From Brachionus manjavacas (lineage: Eukaryota; Rotifera; Eurotatoria; Ploima; Brachionidae), in the NCBI GenBank assembly GCA_019054805.1, contig JAHQIY010000013.1:806001-870000 (forward strand): a DNA stretch of 64,000 nucleotides. Direction: 5' to 3'. A model generated the notes under the pieces. It was not told where the DNA came from. It searched no databases and worked only from the letters and a program-made list of their open reading frames with translations. The first letter of the stretch is position 1. Each line of letters starts with the position of its first letter. Below, in pieces: positions 1 to 13,600 of the stretch. A program made the translations under genes and the position numbers.

Positions 1-362
1 TGTTTCCATTTCTAAAACATGCATGAGTTTGGATGTTTTGGCTCTCTTTGTGAGGCCCATAATTCATGGCTAAGTAAAATTTTTGTTCAATTTTCAATTT
101 GCTCTTTTTGCTAAAATATTTTAAATTCTCAAATATTTTAAATGCGCATTGCAGTTTTTTAACTTTTTAAGTTTTCAAATTTAAAATTATTGCAAATATG
201 CACTGCAATTAAATTGCGCATTTAAAATTTTTGAGCAAAAAGAGCAAATTGAAAATTGAACAAAAATTTTACTTTGCCTAATTCATTATTTATTTATTTT
301 TTTTTAAAGATATTTTAAAAAAATTCAGGATTATTTTTATTTATAAAAAACGAAAGAAGACA

Positions 363-1622
363 TTAAAGATTAGAACTGCTCGTATTTTCAATTAAATCTT
401 GAAAAGTCTTTTCTCGTTTTGCAATCAATTTTTTATAAAACAAATCTTTCCTTTTATTATATCCGTCGATTTGTTTTTTCCTCGAAAAAAAGACAGCATT
501 TTTAGTTAACTCAATTAATTCATCATAGCTCTGAATATTCTCTTTACTTAAATGCTTTGTTATTTCTTCACAATTCTGTATATTATTTGACTTTTTTAGC
601 AATTCTTCTTTTTGTCTTATGTGACACAATCTCATGTTCTAAAATAGCAATTTTATAATTAAATTTTAAAAGACTAAATTTTGTAATTTTGCTTACTTGG
701 ATGTTTTTATGATTCAGTTGAAATTTTAGAATAGCCATGTAAAAGCCCCAAACAGAATATTCTGGCCATGTTTTTTCCGCGAACACTAAGACTGATAAAT
801 TTGATTGCCATAGAAGAAAATCACTAAGTCTTATTTCCCCAGAAGTCCTAATTAATAAGTCTACATTAAATGACTGATTGGTGAAAAGCGAATTTTCAAT
901 TATTGTCTCATTGATGTCACTTAAATTTTGAATTCATGGATTTACTCATTCACATCTCAAAATTAACAACTTACTCTATTCTCAAATAATTTTTCATTAC
1001 GCCTTCATTCACGTCTCTAATAGAGGTACTCATTTCATCTCGAGAAGTGTAAGAAATACACAAGTTCAAATAGAAGTTTCTGTGATGCTTGGTCATTTCA
1101 ATTGTTTCAGAAATCACAATCTGTACATCTTTAGGTAATAAGTTTATATTTCCAAAAAATCGAACACAAACACCAAATTGTTTCAATTTTGATCTTGGGT
1201 TTTAGCTATTCAAAGCTTTTCTTTTTTAAATAAAATTTATCAAATAAAAGTACTTTTCATTCATCAAGTCTTTTAGCTTAGATTTTGCCAAGTCAAAAAG
1301 GCCATCTATTTCTTCTTTGGTTCGCTTGAAATTCTCAATGCTAAAAGCATAAACACTAATTTCCTTTATATTCATTATTAAACACCAACTTAGAGCCTTA
1401 GATTGCCAAAAGCTTCAAAATGATTCAAAATAAAAAAATTACTTCGGCTAGTTTTTCAAAGCCAGACTTATGGCCTTCAATTTTTTCAATATTTTTGGAT
1501 TTGGCAAAGCGTCTATTTCCGTCCATTATAATCCCAATATGCTTTGGCATTGGACCATTAGTGAGAATATTTCCAAAAAGCTTTTGAATAAAACTTCGAT
1601 TATCACCCACAAACCAAGTCAT
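363..1622 (-). CDS. DHDDS: DHDDS-type dehydrodolichyl diphosphate synthase subunit, 5 exons, complete
   Basis: Cis-prenyltransferase that extends farnesyl diphosphate with isopentenyl units to make the dolichol precursor, at the ER membrane with a NUS1/NgBR partner (family knowledge). Exons on the minus strand read 1443-1622, 1254-1396, 975-1193, 697-919 and 363-638, all with GT/AG borders and a continuous frame of about 346 codons (human protein about 333). The ATG at 1622 gives an N-terminus aligning end to end with animal DHDDS. The substrate motif [12 protein letters not shown] puts the catalytic Asp at residue 34; [15 protein letters not shown] puts Arg at 205 and 211, the same numbering as I recall for human. 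[10 protein letters not shown] and WPEYSVW are also family hallmarks. The C-terminal exon is Lys-rich and less conserved. A poly(A) signal (AATAAA, minus strand) lies at 336-341. Introns are about 46-60 bases. No defect is seen. Confidence 0.95.
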
Positions 1623-4600
1623 TTTTTAGACCCAAATTCAACTTGGAAAATGTAAAAAATGATTCAAAATTTAGCATATTTTTAAGTTGATGCTAATTAA
1701 AAAAGGTGAAGCATTTACGTAATTTACATGCGTTTCTAATGGCAGCAAACAGTGAGGTATTCGAAGAATTGTTAAAAATTAAATTTAAAGAATTGAGTTA
1801 AAAGAAAACAATCTCTATGTTGTTTGATTTGGCCTTCTAAAAAAATATTTTTTTTTAAAATAAATTATTATAAATTTGATTATAATACTGACATTTCTCT
1901 CGACAATAGTGACACTCTGAATTTCATACCAAATATAAAGAAAACTCAATGACTCCGAAGTCAAATTATTAGAATTTTTGTGATTCAAATTTAAGCCAAA
2001 AATTTTTTATGAATAAAAAATTAAATTTCTATTTAAACATTAAAAACATTTAGATAAATTTTGGATTTTAATTTTATACTATTTGAAGGCTACTTAATTT
2101 TAAATCATCAAATTTACATAAACTATCACCAATTTTAAATACAAAAATGATGAAAACAAAAACACGAACTTAGTTTCAAAATTTATTTTTAGTTACATAA
2201 ACACCTTTTTATTTCATAAATCCAAAATTTAAAACAAAAATTAGTCTCTTTCATGCCAATGTTTAGCCTTCTTCTTTTTTTCCTGGTTTAAGTTTGGAAC
2301 CTATTTCTGAAGCAAAATATTTTTCGGGTATAAAGATTTGATTATTAGCAATAGCAATTACAAGTATATGTTTGTACATCCAAGTTTTAAAATAATCATA
2401 GCAAGTACACTTGGAGAACTTCCAATTATCTGGATTAGTTCTAACAATCCTAATACTATTAATATTAGGATTGTTAGAATTAAATTTTTGAATATTTAAA
2501 AAAACTTAAAAAAAAAAAAGATGACAATTTTTATTAATTAAACAAAAAATAAAATCTAAAATTGAATAAAACGACTAAAAATTATCGCTTGCCAATCTGA
2601 ACCAAATACAAAGTTCGCACTGTGCTGGATCAAACTTTTCAAACTATCATGTCAGTTGATGGATAAAGCTAAGCCAGTTGAACACGTCATTTTTTTATTA
2701 GATATAGAATTTATTTTCAAACTTTTTGATTTATTCTCACGCGAATTTAAAATAATTTTTTTTAATGATTATTTTATTAAACTCAAAAAAATTAAAAAAA
2801 TCTCAAAACTTAATTTAGGACACAAAAACCGATGAACGATCAACAATTAATCAGATTATTTTAAATGAAAAAAATTAATGATTTGATCAGTCTCCATTTT
2901 TTTAAATCACAATTGGGATAACCTAAATAATTAATAAATTTTGTTTTGAGTCAAAATTTTTTTTAAGAATAACTTTTTTAGATGACTTACAAATGAAAAA
3001 CATTTTTTTGGTGTTAAATTTTTTTCGAACTTAAATATAGCCTCAATCACCTCTTCTTAAATTTACTGGTCCTTAAAAGTGTAAAATTATGAAAATTTAC
3101 GTAAAAAGTGGTAATTTTACGCAAATTTTCGTAATTTTACTTAAAAACGGTAAAAACAAATCATCATAGTAAATTGATACGGTTTGAAAAAAAGGCTTGC
3201 TTACTGAAAAATACTCAAAACACACTAGGAAATTTATCGGATCAATTTTAGACTTTTCTTTTCCTTGCTTGAATTCATTTTCAGAAAATAATATCAAAAA
3301 AGTACAAGCAATTCAGAATACAGCAGTCAGATCTATACTTAAGCTAAAATATGATACTTCCTCCAAAATTTTGCATCATGAGGCCTTTAATAAACTTAAA
3401 TTACTAACAGTCTCGAATTGGCTTTTTGACTTGAGTGAGAGATATGTTGGGACAGGACTGAGTCATTCCATTCCATTGATTGTCAGACTGGCGCAAGAAT
3501 ACAAAGCTGGGTTTCGAATCGAGATATATTGAATACCCAACTCCATTGTGTAATTGCTACCTTGTTATTTCCTCTTTTTTTCCTGAAGATTTATTTTTGA
3601 TTTTATTTTCTTTATTTTGATTTTTTATTTTTATTCTTATTTATTTTTTATTTATTTGTAATGCTCCTTCAGATAAAAAAAAATTGAAAAATAAGCTAAA
3701 TAAGATAAAATAAAATAAAGAAGGGAAATAATCATTTCAGTAGCTAATTAATTTTTTTCAATAAGATAGTTTATTTTTTCTAAGTAGTAAAAAAAGTAGC
3801 TATTTTTTTTTATAAAGAGATAATATATTTTTTTAAGTATCTAAAAAAAAAAAAGTGTGAAAAAAAAACTTAGAAAATTCTTAATCGAATGGTATGTCCT
3901 ATTAAGAATTTTTAAATTCGATTTCAATAATAACCGAGGTTGTATTTTAATCAAAATATCTCAAAAACTTTACTTCCTGGAGAAAAATTAAGCACATTTT
4001 TAGAAAGCTCGTTAAATTCTCTTCTAGGAAAATGGGGGTCATTTGTGTAAAATTGGGGGTCGAGAGGGGGTCATGTTTTTGAAATAATAAAAATTTTGGA
4101 AAAAAAACTAATTTAATTTTCAAAAAATAGAGAAAAATTCAAACTAAATGATAGATTAAAAAATTTTAAAAATATTTTTGCTTGGCAAAAAAAATGGGGG
4201 TCTGGAAATTTTAAAAATTGGGGATCAGTGTTAGTAGGACCTCTTTTAAAGCTTTTAGCTTAAATTAAAATTTTTTTTTTATTTGTTTATCTGTGCCTAG
4301 CTAAAGCTCTTTCAAAATAAAAAATAAAAATAAATAAAATAAATTCAACTTTACCTAGCAAATCGTCAGCTTCAGGTCAAGAGATATACTCTTTCTCTCG
4401 ACTCTGCTTTAAAAGTCATTCTTAGAATATTTTTTTTTAAATTGCTAAGATTTAATATTAAAAGGACGGATTTTTTATACCATTAAGGCCAGTCGGGTTT
4501 ATAAAACCCGACTTTCAAAAATCGGTTATAATAAATAAATTATACCCAAAACCTATATTTTTATTCAACTAAACTTAATATTAAACATAAATTTCAACTT

Positions 4601-7600
4601 TCTATGATAATATTTTAATCAGGAAAAAAAATTCCAATGTTAAAATGAGAAATAAGTATAGAGCTATCAAAAAAAAAAAGAAAATATTTATAATTTTGGT
4701 TTTATTTTGAGAAGAAAAATTCATTATGACCAAAATATATTTCAGAGCTTCTTTCCTTTTCTTTTCTAAATTTTAGTATTTAATAATCAAATTTAGATTA
4801 AAATTAATATTTTGTTGCCAAACTTTAAATTAAAACACATTTTAATGCGTCAATACAAGAAATTTCTAAAGTCGGGTTTTATATACCCGATTGTCCTTAC
4901 AGTCGTTCCTCGGTATAACGAGCAAGTTGGGCGAAAATTTTTGTGCTCGTTATATCGAAACTCGTTTTATCGAAATCCCACTGAAAAGGATGGGCAATTT
5001 TTATTTTTTTATTAAAATTTTTATTGAAAAAGTTAAAAAAAAGATAAATAAAACTAAAAATTAAGCTTTTTTTAAAAAATCTGTAATACTGGATTGTTTG
5101 GTTTTACATTTTTCTAGTACAATATTTTCACTATTAAACAAAAAGTCAACAACGTTGGAAAAATCTTCTTTTTTATTTAGAAAAAAATCTTTTAAATCAT
5201 TAATTCTTTCGATTGCATCCTTTGAGCTAAAATCTGATTTTTTTGGTTTTGTAATATCTTCGACTTCGGAATCACTGTCATCTTTGTTCTCAGCATTTGA
5301 TAATTTATAAATAATATTTGATAAATTAATGTTTTTTTATAATTTCTATTTTAGTCTCAAGCGAGATACACTTTATTTTTTTTGAGCAAGTTTATCTGTC
5401 ATTTTTTTCAATTAGTATTTTCAGTTATTTATATTCAATTATAAAAAGAAAATTAATTGTTTTATTTTTATTTTTTTTAATCTTTTTTCTTAATACACAA
5501 GTGTGAAAGTTTTTTTTCTTTAGAAAATGATTAAGCTTAAAATGTTTGGTTTAAAAGCCTATTGTCACATATCACGAGTCTAACGCGTGGAAAATTGCAA
5601 GAATATGCATGATCCCCCAAAAAAAAGCAAATATCCCAAGTAAAGTTATAAAACTATAGACAAGTTAGTGTCACAAGTTGTCTAGGTAAATTGTCGGAAA
5701 GACTTGTCTTAAAAAGATTAAACACGTTTATTGAAGAAAATGAGTTGATAATTATACAACAATCAGGGTTTAGGAAGCATAGACAAACTAGGGATAATTT
5801 ATTTCATTTTATACAAAAAACAATTGAAACATTCGAAAGAAAAAAGAAAGTTTGTGCCATTTTTTTCGATATTCAGGCAGCATTCGACAAGGTCTGGCAT
5901 AAAGGTCTTCTTTATAAAATGATCAAAATGAAGATACCGATTGATCTTATTTTATGGTTAAGAGCATTTTTAGAAAATAGGAAATTTTTCGTTAATATTG
6001 GAAATACACAATCAAAACTTTACGATATAAAAGCAGGAGTCCCACAAGGAGCAGTGTTGAGTCCTTTACTTTTTTCGATTTATATAAATGACATACCAAC
6101 TAAATATAATAAAAACAAAAGTTATTCGCTACTTTTTGCGGACGATCTAGTGTCTTATTTTATCTTTAATAAGTACAATAACATTCAAAAAATGATAAAT
6201 GGTTATATTAGGAACATAGAACAGTGGCTCTCACTGTGGCGCTTAAGTATGGCAGCAGAAAAATGCAATTATATAATTTTTTCAAGTACGAAGAAAAATC
6301 TGACCAAAAAATTGAAGTTTAAAATGTTTAATAGAGACCTAACACCTTCAGATAACATTTGTTTTTTGGGTATAAGATTCGATCATAGTTTGAGTTTCAA
6401 AAATCAGGGAGAATTTCTTAAAAAAAATTGCCAGCAGCGACTTAATTGCTTGAAAATTCTTTCGCATAAATCGTGGAAATTGTCTAAAAATACCTTAAAA
6501 CAAATCTACTTTGCTCTTGTACGATCGGTTCTAGACTATTCTTCGGTAATTTTACCAAGATTGTCTGCAACAAATCTAAAAAATTTACAGAGAATTCAAA
6601 ATTGTGCTATTAAGGTAATTTTTAAGCTAAATTATCGGGAAAACACTCAAAACATTCAAAGAATAGCAGGCATTAAAGTTCTAGAGGATAGATATAAGGA
6701 ACTAAATGAAAATTACTTAAGCGATTAGATCAGAATAAAAATCCATTAATTAATGATTTAATAAACGAATACAAACTATTTAAAAGAGGTAGAATAAATA
6801 AACTTAAATTCGATACTTTTCTTGGTAACCTAAAAGTGTAGCAGTAAAAGAAAAAATAACTAAAAGAAACATTGCCTAATTTGTCTTATATTTTTTATTT
6901 TTTTTTTTTTTCTCTTCTATTTTATTTTTTCAGTTCTTTTCTTGTTTTGTAATTAAAAAAAAACAAAAAAAAAAAAAAAACTTATGAGATAATTTTTTTT
7001 ATATTTCTTTTTTTTTGTTTTTTGAAACATTTTTTTTTAGCTTGGCAAAGGAGCGAAAGCTCGAGCCAATATTTATTTATTTATTTAAATAAAGACGTTT
7101 ATGCATCCATCCCATCACGAGTCTTAAAAGTAGTGAAAGTTTTCAAATTTGATGAACTTTATCTATTTTCAAAACTAACTTTTATTGATACAATTAAATA
7201 TAATTATCTATCATCACAATTTTTAAAATATATGCTTAATGACCCTTCCCCCCTCTAAAAATCTTTTTCCTCTGACTTGATTCTTATTTCCAAGTACTTT
7301 AAAATTGAAACCTCTAAAATTACAGTAAATACAAACCAACTTAAAGAAAATCTTAAGATTAATCTGATTTCTAATGATTGTGTATCTGATTCAATTTGGT
7401 TATGTCTATGCAATTTAAAATTAAAACATTACAGAACTCTCCTAAACGAGCTAATTCAAAATAAAAGAAATTCATGAATTTTGGTCCAAATTATCTTGCT
7501 TTCTTACTTTCATGCCTTTTTCTATTTTCGAACTAATGTTCCTTTTTTATTTTTTTTTTTTTTTGTAATTTTATTTTTTGGTAATAATTTTTCATTTTTT

Positions 7601-10600
7601 AAAAAAAACACAAAAAAACAAAAAAAATTTTTTTTTTTACTTCTCCTTAAAGGAGGTTAATTCAATTCAATAAATAAATAAATAAGCGGTCTTTCAAAAT
7701 AAGCTCGTTTTATCAAATTTTCTTTCTACGACTGTAATGTATATTTTTTTTTGATAATCAAAAAATTTTATTAGTTTTTGGTTTAAAAATAATTATTAAA
7801 AAGTTGAGGGCTGCAAGATAATCGATTATTTAGATATTTTTGAAAAGGGTTTAATAAACTCGACCGTCCTTTGAGTGTTGATAAAAAATTTAAAATAAAT
7901 TAAATTGAAATAAATTAACAATAGCCAAATGTTTCCTACTCAAACTCTAATTATTTAATAAAATTTATTTTATTTAAAAAAAATTTCCAGAGACTCTAAA
8001 TAAAGCCATTGTTAACCTGTAGATTTATTTTCACAGTGTAAACAATTAATTAAAGTGCATAAAATACCGTTTATTCAATTTTATTCATAAAAAAAAATGT
8101 TAAATTAAATTACAAAAATTGGCATATAAAATGACATAAAATAAAACTATTGACAAACATTAATGTACATAATAGAAAAAAAAATTAAAAATAAAAATTT
8201 TGACAAAATAAAATCTTGCAACTTTAATCTGAATAAGAATCCGAGACGTAGCATGGTGGCGGCTCCAAGCCCGAACTCAAAGTAATCTGTACATTTCGAT
8301 TGAAACTAAATGCTGGATAAAAAACCCCATTTGGAATATTTTTAAATGCGATCTCGCCCTGAGGCTCATCATTGACGAAATAGGACAAAGTGTGGCTGTG
8401 CAAATCCAAAAGAACACCAACGACACATGCCTGCTGAATTCCGGTGTCAATCCGGCCAAAATGCTTTCCATTGTGCATGAACCAGCTTCGCTTAGAGTCT
8501 ATGTACATGCACCAAGACTTGTTGTCCTTGCCCAGCATGTGATCTTTGGCACAGTCGAACCTGGCCACTCCGAACGATGGGTCTGGTTGATTTTCATAGC
8601 GATCAATCGAAACCTCCCAATAGTGAACTCCCTTGGAAAAGCCCACCGATCCAAGAACAACGCGGTCCTCAAAATTTTTACTTGACACAGTCATGTGACT
8701 GTTCGAAAAGACCATGTCGCTGTGCGATGTCTTGGCATTGAATGTGAACCAGAGGGTTGGCGTTGCTGGAATGGATATCACTTTGCTAAACTCGCTGAAC
8801 CCTGCCGGGTTGAACGCCCTCACTCTAGCATTATAGACACAGTTGGCTATGAGTCCACTCACTTGGCAAATAGAGTCCTGGCCGCGGTACACTTCTTTGA
8901 ACTGGCCTTCGTTGGTGCCGTCGTCCATTTCGAGCACAAATCCCTGGGTGCTGTTCTTGGCTGCGCTTTGTTTCCATGATAAAATAATTGAGCGCTCATC
9001 GATTGAGTTGATGCAGTCTTCTGCCACAAAAATGGGTGTCGAGGGCACCTTTAGTTGTTTGTAGTTCAATTTCTGGATTTCTTTCAGCACAGTGTCGGAG
9101 TTTAGCTTGAAGTCAAAGTCCGTGTCGATTGCCTGGCGCTCTCTGTCGTTCTGGTACTTGATGTCAATGTCCGACATGCGCTCTATCATGTGCTCGCTGA
9201 TGTGCAGGAACGAAGAAGCGTCTTGTTCCTTCAGGGTTTCCACGCAGAACTGCAGCAGGCCGGTGGTTCTTTGAATTTTGGAGGACACTTTTGAAATTTC
9301 GTCCTTGACTGACTTTATCTTGATGGATTTTTCCAACTCGATGAAGTCGACCAGGTCTTTTTTCTTGATCTCCAGCTGTCGAATCATCTCGTCTATTTCG
9401 CTGACTAGCACATCTTTGAATTGAGATGAATTGTCCTTGGAATAACATGAGTTTATGTTGTTGTTTAACAATCACAAAGGTTTCTTACTTCTATCAGGTC
9501 TGGCAAGGCTCTCAACTTGGTCACTTGTTCGGTTGAGATTTTGGCCTTCTCGGAAAGACTTTGTAGTATTCTGGAGAGTTCAGCCTTTATGGAAAAAAAA
9601 ATTTTAAATTAATTAAATTGAAAAATAAAAATTTTTTATTTAAAATAATTTTTTAATTTTTAAAAAATTTTAGAATATGTTTTGGAGAAATCAGAAAAGG
9701 TAAAAGACTGTTAATAATTGCATTTAAAAAAAAATTTTTTTTGTTTTTAAAATTTAAAATTGTGTAGTTAAAAAATAAAAAAATTTGATAATAAAGATCG
9801 ATTATCTCACAATTATTTATTTCTCATTTGTATCCATTTTTTAATAAATTTGGATAGAACCATCCAAATATTTGGTTATTCAGAATTTGGATCCGATGCA
9901 GCATTAAATAACTATTATTTTTTTTATTTTCCTTATTTTTTCAAAAAAATTGTTTGATGAGTTTAAGAGACTTTAAAAAGGTTCTGGAAGTTGTTTTCTC
10001 GTTGGGGTCCTAGTGACATGGTGCTCTCAAACAGCAGCAGCCCCTGAAGTTATGTTTTTAAGGGCTTTAAAATTAATTTCATAATTCAATAATCAAGCTA
10101 AAATTTTTTCTTTTATTGCTATTTTTATTTAAATCAAAAAATGTAAAAATTCATTAAATCGAGAATGTAATAAAATGTTAGCTTACGTAAAATAATGTAA
10201 AATTACGTTATTTCAGATGGCCAAAAAAGCCCAATTTTTTGGACAAAAATTCGATTTATGTTTGATTTTTTTTCACAATTTAAAATTTTACATTTTTTAC
10301 ATGTTATCGCATAATTTTACACAAAAAATGCTATCAACTGTTTAAAAAGGTAATTTATTTAGTTTAAAAGATAAATCAATGTTATCAAAGGGTTCAACAG
10401 TATTTAGAAATCAAAACAAATCACAAGTCTTCTGAAAAAAATTTCCAAAAACAAATATTGGATTTTTAATCATAGAAAAAATGTCTCACCAAAGTCTACA
10501 AAAAAAATTAAAAATCATTCATTCAAATTTGAAAAAATTAAATAAAATTAGATGACTTTTTTGTTTTACCATGCGGCCAAAAAGTAGAAATAAGCACGGA

Positions 10601-13600
10601 CGGGTTAAGATTAAAGTTGTTAAAGGTCCAAATAGATGAAAATGATATTGAAAAATATTTTAGGTAACTAAAAAATATTATCAATTGTTGTATTAGACTC
10701 TATACAGTGAATAGACTCAACTGGCATCAAACAATATAATTTTTTCATTGAAATATGAGCAAACATTTTAGTAAAAAGATTGTAAAATTATTAAAATGCA
10801 AAGTAGGCTTTCAACTTTGACTAATATAATGCTTTTTTTTAAATAGCTTTAATTTGACCTTGGATGCTTTGTTTATTAAAATTTTAAAATTTTTTTTGAT
10901 TTATATATTAAATAGCTATAATTTAGTAAATTTAATTTTTTGTTTTAGTTGTGATCAAAAATCAGGAGAAGAGAAAATTCATTTTAAAAAGCGCAAATTA
11001 CATAATATTCGTTTATTCAAGCACAATCGAGTATTCATCCTATTCCAGGGTACTCGGACTTAATTACTCAAAAATCAAAAAAATCAAAAAAATCAAATGT
11101 TATTTTGTTTGTAATTTTTAAATTGTATTTGATCAAATCTCTGCAAAATGCAAAATAATTCTGCAAACATGCTAAATAGATGAAGCTCTGCAAAAATTCT
11201 GCCTTTTAATGGCGTGCATCTTGCTGGAAAATTGCAGAATTTTTGTACAACCTAATCTAATATTTAGCATGTTTGCAGAATTATTTTGCATTTTGCAGAG
11301 AGGTTTAATCAAATACAATTTAAAATTTGAAAAAAAAATCCAATTTGATTTTTTATCCTTTCCTTAGACAAACTACAACACACAAAGTTGCATCAATAGT
11401 TGGAGTCTGCAAACGATGTGCAAAATCTCTGCAAAATTCACTTCAGCCAAAGGTTTTTGGTATATTTGACATTTCACTAAAGTTAAATTAGAAAAAACGC
11501 TCCATAATTTTAAGAATAATTGGTCTTAATATTTGCTTATAAAAATTTTAATGTAATTTATGAGAACAATTTTTTTAAACTAAATTCTGAGTTATTCTTG
11601 GAAATTACATCAAATGTATTATAGATGCTTTTTTCCAACTGAACAACCATTTAAAGTCTAAAAGTAAGTATGAAAATCATTCTTAAATGTCAAATTAATT
11701 GTCATTTTTTTTATTATATTATATTTTATATACCTTCTCTAAATAAAAATAATTTTTTCATATACAAAATATTGATAAAATTGGTCTGCTGGTCCCTCAA
11801 AGCAATTTAAAAAAGGTATTTTATATCGATTTTTTAAAAACCTAATTTTTAAACTTTATTAAACATGTTCTGTTTAATCCTAAATTAGAAAGAAAATTAT
11901 ATGAATTTTTATCTGAAGTAAAATAAAATCTAAATAAATATTTTGAAATTTTGCAATACAAAATTTAACTTCGGTTCGCTGTAATAAATTTTAATTAATG
12001 TTAAAATATCATTTAAATCAAGCCATAATTTGGATTTTAAATTGGTCTTAAAAAAATTTTCAAATAAATATTTTATAAAAAATCAATTGGAAAAGAAGGG
12101 ATTTTTTTATTTTATCAAAATAATAAACATTTTGTGATTAATTAAAAAATATTTTAAAAAAGCTTCTTTCATCAGTTTTATTAAGATTTTAATCAAGTAA
12201 GATTTGATCATGAACTTAAAGTTGCCCCAACTCTTCCTCGCAAATATGCATGGAGATGTACAAAATGCCTTGAATATTCAGAAGTGGGTCTTTTTTTGAA
12301 TTAATGCAATTTTGCTTTTTCTATATAAAAAAAAATTTAATCTAATAAAAATTCTAACACGTGACTTAAAAAATTTAAAAAATATTTTTTTTGAAATAAA
12401 AAATGGTCACTTTTTGGTCAAAATTTGTGGAAAATGAAAAACAAAAAAAAGATCTCAACAGAATTTGTTCAGAATATTGTCTGGTTTTTGCTTATGGAAA
12501 AAAAATTGGGGTAAGGAGGTAAACCAAGGACGAGATACAAAAATAGTGAAAAGCCCCAAAAATTCAAATGATGATGCAGCTAATAATCTCGGGCGCTAAT
12601 CCCTGAGAGGGGGTGGTCAAAAAAGTTGTCTTTAGTAAAATAAAGTAACAAAAAAAGGCTTACCTTTTGGGATTTGCAGTGTTGAGTAAGAGGCATTATT
12701 TGATGGTTTAAATGAATGCTTTCGTTGATGCAAAGACTGCAACAATTGCATTTGCATAGCAGACAATAAAAATTGACCAGTTCGTTTTCATGATCGCCGC
12801 ATTTCGACTCTCTAGTCCTGTTCTTGCACTTGAGCAATTCGCGTCCTCGCTTGGGCTCTACCAAGCTGTGTTTTTGCAACGGGCCGCGCATCGGATGGTA
12901 CGCATCGCAGCACTCACTGCAGTAGAATACCTCGCACTGCTCGCACATGGCCACTGCGTCTTTCTCTTCATGCGCGCACATCTGACACCTGGTGCTCAGT
13001 TTTTTGCAGTCCAAATAGCGCTCGACAATGTTCTCAAGACACGTGTTTTTGGTCAGACTGTCCACTCCGCTCGCGTCCATGTAAATCATGCGGCTGCACC
13101 GCGGACACGGAAGATAAGTGGAGTAGAGAGAGCTTGTGGGAAGAAGCGGCGGCCTGGCTGGCTGGGGCGAGCACTGAGAAGCGTAGCTGCTCGAGGTGGT
13201 GTTTTGTGAGCTGATCACCACTCCACTGTCGGTCTCGCTGAACAGGCTCAGCTTGTCCAAGTCGGATATGATCGATGAGCCGAGGTCGGTGATGCTCAAG
13301 CTGTCGATATTGTGGCACGAGGCCGACGAAATGCTCGACTTTGGACTAAACGATTTTGCCAGCTTGCTCGACTCGGATTGACTGGTGTTGAACTTTTGCT
13401 GCAAGTTGACCGCGCATGCGTAGCACAGGGAGTGGAAGCACGGCAGCAGGACTGGGTTCGAGAAGAAGTTGTTGCAGTGGGCGCATTTGAGTTCGTGCTC
13501 CATTTTTGATGCTCTGAATTCTAATCTTCTCTGATGAGTGAATTGGTGAGCTGGTCGAAACCTAATTTAGTTGATTTTTTCAATTTGACCAGATGTGCTT